From Bemisia tabaci (Eukaryota; Arthropoda; Insecta; Hemiptera; Aleyrodidae), in contig NC_092793.1 in NCBI RefSeq assembly GCF_918797505.1, forward strand, positions 61,709,749 to 61,773,748: a DNA stretch of 64,000 nucleotides, written 5' to 3'. Position numbers and translations under genes: made by a program. Shown here piece after piece: positions 33,676 through 45,400 of this stretch (positions are counted from its first letter, which is position 1; the number at the start of each line of letters is the position of its first letter). Under the pieces are notes generated by a model. That model worked only from the letters and a program-made list of their open reading frames with translations, searched no databases and was not told where the DNA came from.

Positions 33676-36600
33676 CTGAAATAAGAACAAACAAAACAAT
33701 TATAAAAATTAAAATTTATACTCTGGACTTCTAGAATTTTGTACTGAATACACTGCTGTGTATTCCTACTCCGGTACTATTCCTCTCCTTTCCAATGAAA
33801 TGTATCATGTAGCAGGGCTGCAGAAAGTTCTTAGCCAATTTATAATTTGCATTTCCCTAAAGGGGTACGTACAAAACAGGACATTTCAGGCTTGGGGCGG
33901 ATACCTTTGAAACTTGCCTTATTCATTCACCAAACAATTCCTGATCTTTTCCCATAGTTTCAAGCCCCCCCAAAATTTTGGAGAGACGCAGCGAGGGGTA
34001 AAAGTTAAAAATCAGCAAAATGTTCGCGAATTTGTTACTCAAAACAGAAATTTTGAAAAACGCGGTTTAAATGAGCGTTTTATAGCGTGATGAGAGCTTT
34101 CAGAAAATGTGTAACATTATATGGTTTTGTCAAGTTCAACTTAAGTTATCTCCTTCAGAGCGCCGAAACACTAAAAAAAGACCCCCCTCCTTTTTCACGC
34201 CTGGGCCGAATCCAAAAAAAGCCATTTCTTAATTTCGGAGAAAAACTGGTATGTTGTTCCTGACTCTCTGTAGCCCCTCTAGCTCTTTACCATATGCTGG
34301 AGCCCCGTATGCTCTTTGCCGTAATGTTTTGGACACGAGTTATAAGAGCGGATTCTTGTTTCAGCTCCCGTAGTATCTTAAGATTTAACTCCTATCTGGT
34401 GTAGGGCTGCTCTATCGGTTGTTGGTAAGCTACCGAAACAGTTCCATCAACAAAAAGTTACAATAAGAGCGCTCTCGCCGATAGCGATCAGAGTTTTCGA
34501 AGCTGACAAAAATAAGCTGTTGCCATTTGTACATCTATTTTACGCGCCGCCGCGCCAGGCAATCTGACAAAGCGACAGACGGGGCAACAATGCATTGAGT
34601 GCGAGCTCTCAAAACTCCTATGAAGTGGGCTGTTAACGATATCATTGCCACTGTCGGTACTGCCACCAGTTTTGGCGAGAGACGAAATAACCAGCACCAG
34701 CACCATACTGCAATACTGCAAATGTGTGCTGTGTCATATTTCTAGGGATGAGGTATTTAAAGTTCTGAGTATGCATAGGATGGGAAGTTGGCACATCTAA
34801 AATGCAGAGCAGTTCATTCTTGTTTTAGCTCTAGTAGTTCTAGATATTTTAAAATTAGATAACTGCCAGATGTCCTATAGGAGATGAAATAGGTGCAACA
34901 ATACTTTAATTGTACCGGATTCATTTGAAGACAAAAGGGAAATACCGGTAGTATGAGTAATTTTTCATAATCACACCCTTGCATACTACAATTCAATGTA
35001 TTGGAATCTATCAATTCCAAGTAATCAAATTAAAAATTGAAAACTCTCTTCTTGCCCTAATAGTGTACCGACTGTTACCTACTGTAGGACGACAGCTCTT
35101 TCACCCAATTCGGATTTCAATACTGACTTTTAAAGAAAGGCATCCTCACTGCGTAACCTCTGTCACACTCTTGAATTCGCTGGCTAGTTCATTGGCGAGA
35201 CCTTAGAAATATGACAAATCGCACATTTGCAGTATGGAGCTGGTGTTGCACTTATTTCATCTCTTGTATGGCACTAGATTAAGGGTGTTCAAACTAATTA
35301 TTGCCGGAACGCTATTGGTTTTGTCTCTCACCAAAACTGGTGGCAGTACCGACAGTGGCAATGATATCGTTAACAGCCCACTTTATAGGAGTTTTGAGAG
35401 CTCGCACTCAATGCATTGTTGCCCCGTCTGTCGCTTTGTCAGATTGCCTGGCGCGGCGGCGCGTAAAATAGATGTACAAATGGCAACAGTTTATTTTCGC
35501 CAGCTCCGAAAACTCTGATCGCTATCGGCGAGAGCGCTCTTATCGTAACTTTTTGTTGATGGAACTGTTTCGGTAGCTTACCAACAACCGATAGAGCAGC
35601 CCTACACCAGATGGGAGTTAAATTTTAAAATACTACTGGAGCTGAAACAAGAATGAACCGCTCTGCATTTCAGATGTGCCCATTTCCCATCCTTTGCATA
35701 CTCGGTGATGGATCTGTTCATCCATCAACATTAGACGGTGAGAGCGTGAAAGTTTAATATTTTATTGACTGGTGAAATGTATTTTATTCAGTGGCTGAAA
35801 CCCGTAAGTAGTAAAGTGGTCCATTATAAGTTTTTCTTGGAAGGAAAGGTCAAAGGGAGGTCCTCGTCCCTCCAGAAGGAATGGTCTAACTCTCACGAAA
35901 ACTTCGTTCTGTTATCAAATGTTGGTTGATTTATTAGAATTAATGCCTGTCTCTATTAACAGTCATGTCAATTTGTGGGTGGATCAATTTGATGATCTGT
36001 CTCCGGCTTTGTATTTTTGCAGATTGACACTTCCAGGATCTTGCCTCATCAGATGTACAAAACAGCTTGCTTAAAAGTTTCCTTCCCAAAAGCAATGTGC
36101 TTGAAAGTTTCCTTCCCCAAAAGCATCACGCTTAAAAGTTTCCTTCCCTAAAAGCAGCGCAACTTAAAAGTATCTTTCCCTACAAGCAGGGCGCTGCTTG
36201 AAAGAAACAAATAAAACAACTTGCTAGATATTTTCCTTCCCCAGAAGCAGCAAGCTTGAAAGGCATCTAGCACAAATAACAATGCAGTTCCCTGGTTTTT
36301 CTCCTAAAACAGGGCAAAAAAAAAGTCTTCCCAATTTTCACACGAACTGCCTTGCAATCATGACCACATGATCGAGAGCATTCTGCACCCCTGCCATGTA
36401 GTGCCAGATGGTTGTATGATATTTGCACTTACATCTGCCTTCATCCAAGACTGCTAATTTTCCAACTTCTTCAACAGATATTGTATGTGATGATGGTACA
36501 TTTTACATGTTTTTCCATCATAATACTGGGTCTGTTAGTAAAGAAAAGTGCTGTTTGATTTCAGAAGTTAAACATTTTTTGCAGATTGGCGATAAGAAAA

Positions 36601-39600
36601 CTGTGCACAAGACTGCAGCAGTGAAGGCACATAGTTTCTTGAGTAAAAATATGACTATATTTCGGTATGAGAGGGTTCAGAATACAGTTACAGGGTTGTC
36701 ATAATTGCTTCATCTTCCACTTCTCTGACTTGTTTGCTTTTTCCTAACTCCAAAATTGTTTAATTGTTTTACTTTTCCTGTTCTCTGAACAAAATTTCCA
36801 CCATATTGTTTTTCTTGGATACACTGACTTTTGCTAAACTTTGGACAAAATTTCCTTGTTTCAAGATCAAATTATAGAAAGGGTAAACAGTTGGAAGATC
36901 AGTGATGTGATACAGTGATTAGTAGATGTGTCAGAAATTCCCCGACTTTTCTTGGTTTTCCAGACCGTTGGCAACCCTGCTCAGTTACTACATTTTGCCT
37001 TTACTTTTGTCATAAATTGAAATTTGAGATTTTTCGCACGATAAATACATATGCCTCGCATCTAGGAGATTGCTGATAAAACTCAATTCTAAGAGCGACA
37101 AACCTACTGAATAACTAAAGCTCCGTGGAAACTGAACCAGAGATTATGGGTGAATTTACCTGCTGGCCTGCATCAGTTAATACTCTGGCTCCTCTTAGTG
37201 CTATGTCCGGGCCCTTGTCAGGAATTGTGGCAGGAAAGATCTCACCTGTTTTCACGTTCATACCTATGATAGTTAAAACACATTTTTAGATATATTTCAT
37301 GATAAAATTATGGGGGAAAAGTGCTCTCGTTTTAATTTTGTTTCCATACCGTTCTATCTTCTCAGTGCAACTTTTTAGACCCTATTAAAATTAGTGAAAG
37401 GAGTTAAGAGAGGCTATTGTCATTATTTAAAAGTCCAAACTTAGAAGGACTTAATAAAAACTGTTGAATTCATTGTAAAGAAAAGAGGGTTATTCATATA
37501 GGCGAAAAATGTACCCAGCCCGGAATGTACGAAACTTTGTGGGCTGATAGTACTAGTTGAGAGATGCTTATCCCTAGCTCCGTTTTTGCAGGAACCCTAG
37601 GGCAACAGCGTTGCCATTTTTTAAAGTCGTAACCTTCAAACATCCATAACTTTCGCAGAAATGCAGTTACAGAGCTCGTATTTATACCAAAAGATGCAAA
37701 AAATTACGTTCTATCGACTTATGCCAAAGAAATTTTAATTTGACTCCGTCGTTGCCACGTTTTGGCCATTTTTTTAATTTTCGCAATTATTTAAAATCAC
37801 GTTACCGCCTAAAAAAGTGTTTGCGGTTGGTGGGGATTGAATAAAAACATGTCAGAATTATTGTTCGTTTGATTCCGCATCCATCGATATATTATAATTT
37901 TCTGAGAGACTTAGGGAACACGAGTTATAGCGATTTGAAAATTCGGCAACACGCCCGATACCCCGATATTGACGCTCGTTTAGGTACGTTTTGCAACTCC
38001 GTGTTAAAGCAAAACGCCTAGACCAAACAAAATTCGAAAAGTCAGTTCATGTTTTGCGCTTTTTTGAAACTTTCACATGATTTTTAGGAATTCAAGTAGC
38101 GGCGGTGTTGCCGGTTTTCAATGAAAACCACCGCTGCGATCACAATTTAAAGCAGTACTCATTTAGTCTTATCCAGCTACATTTGTTAACCTAAACTGAC
38201 CATTTGCGACATGGTGTTGACAACATTGCCTAATTTCCGTCGGAATTCGCGTAGAGGCGGGGTTGCCAGTTTTCATAGAAACCGCCAATTGCAATCAAAA
38301 AAAAAAAAGGTATTACTTCTTTAATCACGTTCAGCCTTATTCTGTAGTTGGAATTGTTTATTTATCGAATCGATGGTTTCCTCTATCTCTCCGCAACGGC
38401 AGTGGTGACCGACAGTATTAACGAGATATCGAAATTTAAAGCTACCGAATCACTCAAGCGGTCCGATGAGTAGTTTTGGCGAGGGGCCTAGATCCATTGC
38501 TCTTGATCTCTATACAATATCGATATCTCGGCACTGTCAGGCACCACTGCCGTTCCTGAGAGATAGAGGAAACCATCGATTCGATAAATAAACAATTCCA
38601 ACTACAGAATAAGGCTGAACGTGATTAAAGAAGTAATACCTTTTTTTTTTTTGATTGCAATTGGCGGTTTCTATGAAAACTGGCAACCCCGCCTCTACGC
38701 GAATTCCGACGGAAATTAGGCAATGTTGTCAACACCATGTCGCAAATGGTCAGTTTAGGTTAACAAATGTAGCTGGATAAGACTAAATGAGTACTGCTTT
38801 AAATTGTGATCGCAGCGGTGGTTTTCATTGAAAACCGGCAACACCGCCGCTACTTGAATTCCTAAAAATCATGTGAAAGTTTTAAAAAAGCGCAAAACAT
38901 GAACTGACTTTTCGAATTTTGTTTGGTCTAGGCGTTTTGCTTTAACACGGAGTTGCAAAACGTACCTAAACGAGCGTCAATATCGGGGTATCGGGCGTGT
39001 TGCCGAATTTTCAAATCGCTATAACTCGTGTTCCCTAAGTCTCTCAGAAAATTATAATATATCGATGGATGCGGAATCAAACGAACAATAATTCTGACAT
39101 GTTTTTATTCAATCCCCACCAACCGCAAACACTTTTTTAGGCGGTAACGTGATTTTAAATAATTACGAAAATTAAAAAAATGGCCAAAACGTGGCAACGA
39201 CGGAGTCAAATTAAAATTTCTTTGGCATAAGTCGATAGAACGTAATTTTTTGCATCTTTTGGTATAAATACGAGCTCTGTAACTGCATTTCTGCGAAAGT
39301 TATGGATGTTTGAAGGTTACGACTTTAAAAAATGGCAACGCTGTTTCCCTGGGGTTCCTGCAAAAACGGAGCTAGGGATAAGCCTCTCTCAACTAGTACT
39401 ATCAGCCCACAAAGTTTCGTACATTTCGGGCTGGGTACATTTTTCGCCTATATGAATAACCCTCTTTCGTTCTAGACTCATACTGATGGCATGAAAGATT
39501 TTTACATTTAATACTTACAGAGTAACAACATCATCATCTTACAAGTGATTGAAAAAATAGCTTCAGAATTTCCGATAAATCATTCCAACTGGAGAGTTAT

Positions 39601-42436
39601 GTATAACGAATAGACAAGAGTAACTTTCGTAAATTGCTAAAATTTTCTTTAGAGCATAGGTGATTAAACATGAGAAAATTTAAACAATATGGGTAAATTA
39701 TGATAAATGAAAACAAAAATGTGACAGCGTGTTCCTTGGTTAATTAGGAATTTGATGAAAGAGGATGAAAATCCCTATCCATGTTATGTGTTCTTTATTT
39801 ATTTCTAAGTTACATTTGCACGTCTTCAAAAATGCGGTTGACCTGAAGGAGCTAAAAGGCAGATTTTACATTTTCTACAACTTATTTCATTTTTTGTCAG
39901 AGGCTCTTCCGCTTTACTTTTCAGCTGACATCTTAGAAATTCAAATCCCAGTTGAAACTAATCAAAGCTTTTCTTTGCTTGGTGATAAAAATTGCTGAGT
40001 GTCATAATTACCAGCTCCATATAAAATAGGCCAATGAGTGCCATTCCGAACAATCGTGTTTAGCTCACCAACGACAGCTAGCACTAAATCTATCTCTACC
40101 GCTTGTTTATGGAATGCAACTAAAAAGTAACAAAGAAAAAACAGGTAAATGGAGAGAAAATTAGAACAATAATTTGGGAATGATAGTACCTCTCTTATCA
40201 TCTCTACGTCTCTCTTAGCTCATTGTCAAAGTCAATTACATACTCCATTCAGAACATACTGACAATTGATGATTTTTCTCTTGTCAGATATTTAGCCAGA
40301 TAGGTATGTAAATGAATTATATACCCAATAAAATCATAGAGTACATAGAGTCGTAATGTAAATGGGAAAGCTGGCGCCATGTTCTGCTCGACGAGTTCCG
40401 AGCCCCGTGTGCGCCGAGCTTGGGTCACTTTTTTGATCTACGTTCGATCCAAAATGGCTGTGTGGAATACGTGGTAATTTCCCATCTTTTTTGTTTACAT
40501 CGGATGGCCGGATACCCATGTGTCGCAAACAATCAATCATGTATCGAAAAGTGACCCAATGTCACACAGGAACCTTGGATTTCGGGACCTAGAAAATGCT
40601 CAAAAGTGGCGCCAGCTCTCCCACTTACATTACGACTCTATGTACTCTATGAATAAAAGTGACTTTTAAATTAAACCTAGATTACTGTAATTTTTGCCAA
40701 AAAAGGACAAGACATAATTTTTTCCCCCCAAAAAATTGAAAAATGTATTTCATACGTGGTTTTATGAGGTAAAAACAGAAGATAAGACAATTATGGAGGG
40801 GTTTGCGCTATTACAGGACCAATGACATTGATGAAACTTAAACCCTGGATCAAAGATCTCAATGAAACTTAAACCACAAATCAGTTAAGAACTAGGCACG
40901 TTTCATGCAACCAATTTTGTGATCAGCAGATTTAGTTTCAGACCATTCTTCCTAAAAAATATGTTGTTGCTTCACAAACTTTTTGCCTGCCAGTAGGTCG
41001 AATTCATGAAATTGGATTTAAAAAATTTCAATTTAAGGAATTGTACAATTGATCAGTTTCAAAAAAATGTATTCTAAAGTAAGTCATGAAAGATCTGTTT
41101 ACATACCCATTAAACTATAAAACAACTCAACAGAATAATTGTGAGAGGAATAGGCACCAATGAGAGACAACTCTAATCTTCCTTCTGGATAACCATAAGA
41201 CAGCTCCTGGACTCTGGCGATCATGGACATCACACCTTCATCTGTTCCGCTTCCATCGTAGTGCATCAAACCAGTGGCACCTGAGCCTGAAACACAACCA
41301 TCACGAATTAAAGATCAAGAGCTCCCACTCAACAGATGCAAACATGTATTTTCATCCCATGACAAGGACACTGCGATTATTTTCAATTACTATTTTTCTT
41401 TATTTCAGACACTAAGTTCTACTTAATGAAAACCAATGAACCTCAATTCGTTTGTACTTTTAGAAATAATGCATTTTATTGTTAGGAATTGATACCAAAA
41501 ATGGAAATAGGAGCAAAGACAAATGGGTTTGTAGTGATGATAATTGATTCTAAAAACCGGCGCGGAGCGAAGCGGAGCACCGGTTTTTAGTTTGAGTGTC
41601 CGGCCTCAGTTGTTCTGTCTTTTAAGTGACCCGCGCACGGGCGGGGAGTTATCAATTTTTGGAGGTTGGATTTTCGTTTACACGGTTGGAGGCATTGATT
41701 ATTCGAATAAGGACTTCATGTCGCCAGATTGCAACAACAATCCTCATGTAATGTCTGATATGAAAAATGTCAACAAACACTGTGGCAAGCTTGAATGACA
41801 ATGGATGAATCTCCATAACCCACTGTGCGACAACATTGCCGTCTTGTCCACCAATTATCAGTCTGTAACCCACTGTGCGACAATATAGCCATCGTGTACA
41901 CCAACTACCAGTTCATCGGTTCGTGACCCATTGTACGACAACATTGCCGTCTTATCCACCGATTTTCAGTTCGTGACCCACAGTGCGACAACATTGCCGT
42001 CTTGTCCACCAATTTTCAGGTCGTGACCCACTGTGCGGCTTCCCTCCTCTTTTGCCGCACATCCCCTGCCTAAAACTTTCAAAGCTCCCCAATTTTAAAC
42101 GGCTCGACCGATTTCGCTCAAATTCAATACCAGCCTAGAACGAAGTATGATCTTCCTTCTGTGAAACTTTCGAGGAGAAAGCTTTTGATTTGCGCGAGTT
42201 ATCGCGCCCACATAATTGAACCTCCTCCCACTTCTCGTCCCCACCATTCGAGATGCAATACTTCGATCTACGTCTTTTTTTTTCGCAGAATGGTAGTCCT
42301 GTTCCTCTTCTTTACATCGCAAAAAGTTTCACCCTGAAATTTTTTAAAGTGAGGGAAATACAATCAAGCAAAAATCGGAAAAACCACGATGAGTCGGAAA
42401 TACATACATAAATAAACACACACACACACACACCCT

Positions 42437-42472
<36 letters not shown>

Positions 42473-45400
42473 AGAGTGAGTATTGGCAAAAAATTAATAT
42501 AAATGCAAAACAATCATTACGAGCAATAGGCCAACTCAAGTTTTACTATGGCAATATAACCAGGGATTTTATTATATAAAATAACACAAGATTTTATTAT
42601 AAACAAGGTGGAGGATTACGTACCAGACGTTTCGACATTCTAACATATGTCTTCATCAGTGGTAGACAAAACAGTCAAACAAAGTAACAAAGAACACTAC
42701 ATTAAAAAGGCCCGAGGCAAGCCGAAACGCAATTACATGGTTGTGAGAAATACAAAACGGTTGGTGAAATTACAAAATCATACAGGAAAAAAGTCTAGCG
42801 TGCTAGAGTACATTGAGTAACAAACAAAATTCATAACCTCAAACTCAGGTCAACAAATCAAACTGAAAACGGAGCCTTGAATTTTATGGACCTCACTGTC
42901 ATCCGTGGGCCTGACGGTAAAATCTGTACAAGGTGGTATCAAAAGCCAACACATTCGGGCTGGTACTTAAATTTCTTGTCTGATGTACCTTATCACCAAA
43001 AATTAAATGTGGCCAAAAATCTGATCCACCGGGTACTTAAATTAACTGATAAGATCTACATAAGTGAAAGCACTCAAAAAGCTGAACGACTATTAGTCGA
43101 AAACTCACATCCGATTAATTCGGTCAGAAAATTGGGTCAAAGGTCGAAGTTTTGTCAAAAGGTTTTGTCAGTTAAAAATAAATTTAATGTCAGCAAAATT
43201 GTTAAAATGCCGTAAGTGCCTGGTCTCTCTGAAAAGTTAAATCGAAACTTCAGAGCTGCAGGTTTTCAAGCTGTTTATGAAAACAGTTTTAATATCAAAT
43301 CATTGTTCACTAGACTGAAGAGTAAAGACCCTGATCACAAGGGGGAGTCATCTCTCCCAAATTGTGGAACCTGGTAGCAGATGAACTTCTGGTTCGTCTA
43401 AATGAGGCTGGATACTATGCGCAAGCATATGCAGATGACTTCGTTATACTGATAAGAGGAAAACACTGCAACGACCTCTCAGACCTAATGAGCGGAGCTC
43501 TCAGGATCGTGGAGGAGTGGTGCAGAGATAAGAACCTCAGGGTGAATCCTACGAAGACGACATTGGTCCCATTCACAAGGAAATACAACCTACGTAACAT
43601 CCAAGCTCCAAGAATTTTTGGAAGTGAAATTAAGGTGGCTGACACAGTCAAATATCTAGGTGTCTACCTAGATAAAAGAATGAACTGGAACCAGCACCTA
43701 GAGCACATCATAAACCGAGCAAAAAGGGCCATGAATTTGGCCAGAAGGTCGGTTGGCAAGAGGTGGGGGCTGAAACCGGCGATAACCAAATGGGTCTATA
43801 CGTCGATAGTAAGACCCATCATAACATATGCAGCATGCATATGGTGGGAAAAAACGGAGCAGAAGGGAACTCGGAATAAGCTGGACTCGCTGCAAAGACT
43901 GGCATGCTTGTACACGACAGGAGCAGTGAGAACAACTCCAACAGCGGCAATGGAGGTGATGCTAGGCCTGCCACCCCTGCACCTAGCAGTGAAGGGGGAG
44001 GCAGTAGCAGGAGCCTTTAGGCTGAAAACCAACAGCTTAGATGGCAAACTGCGGCCAAGACACCAGTCACTCTGTGAGAGTCCAAGCTTCCCTCCGGCTT
44101 TACACATGGTCTCTGATCAAATTTTTTTTTTTTTTTTTTATTTGGTACTATATACAGATTAAATATAAAGTACAATATAGTGATCAGACCCAAAAGGTCT
44201 TTTTACACTTATTTTTAAAATTGTAAAATAATAATTTACAATACAATTGATGCGGCACTTTTAGAAAATAACTATTGGAACAGAATGGTAGAGATAAATA
44301 GATGCAGAATTAAAGTGAAAAATTAAGAAAAGAAGAGAAAAGTAAGACGTTAAAATTAAACATAAAAGGAAAAAGTAAAATACAATAAGTTAATCAAGAA
44401 TGTTGAGATGTAGTAGACGGATAAATTGAAAATCTTAGTGTGAAATAAGTGGTAAAAAGTGCTAAAATACCTAACTGTAATAACATGTGCATAAATAAAC
44501 TATTTTACTAGAAATTTTTGTCTTTATTGATGGGATATTCCCTTGCCGACAAAGGTAGAGGGGAATAGAGCCCGTGAATTGAAGATGCTATTTAAATTTT
44601 GCGGAAGTCAGGTGTGTAAAGTTCGTGTGGCTTCCTGCGCTTTAAACGTCTGGTATCCCCTGCCCAGTCCAGAAGCTTAATTGCCTCTGGATTGGGATGG
44701 GACTCCAGACGCTTTTCATACCTTCCGTACATACGGGAGATGAAAACGTCCATACTTTCTAAGCCGAGTTCAGATCTGATATCCTCGTTCCTCATATACC
44801 ATGGAGCGTTTGCTATTTGTCTTAAAATTTTGTTCTGGACCGTTTCCATCTTCTGTATGTTGGAATTGGCAGCGCAGGCCCACATCTGACTGGCGTATGC
44901 CCAGATTGGTCTTATCATGGACTTGTATAGTAAGATTTTATTATTTAAACTAGGTTTAGATTTCTTTCCGAATAACCAATACATTTTTAACAGTTTGAGT
45001 TCGATTTGCTTCTTTTTCCTAGAAATATGTTCAGCATAATTCAGTTTAGAGTCCATGATAAGACCAAGGTATCTGGCTGCTTGTGATTGGGGTATAGCTT
45101 GTCCATTTAGTACCAAGGGAATATGGACAAAATTCCTCAGTGTGAAAATCACGTTTTCAGACTTGTTTGGATTTAACTTGGACCCGTCAGCATTCGTCCA
45201 TTCCTCGATTTCGTCCAGGCTGGTCTGCAGCATGTCCACAGTTTCCTCATAAGTTGGGGCGCTCGCGAAAACCGAAGTATCATCCGCGAACACACCCAAC
45301 TCAGAGTTTCCTTTAGGTTTTGGAATATCAGCTGTGAACAGGCTATACAGAAGGGGTGATAGAACAGACCCTTGTGGAACGCCAGCTCTTATTGGTTTAA

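Noticed and set aside
37484..39466. Two convergent genes in the palindrome
   Set aside because: No frame of useful length or recognisable domain in either arm.
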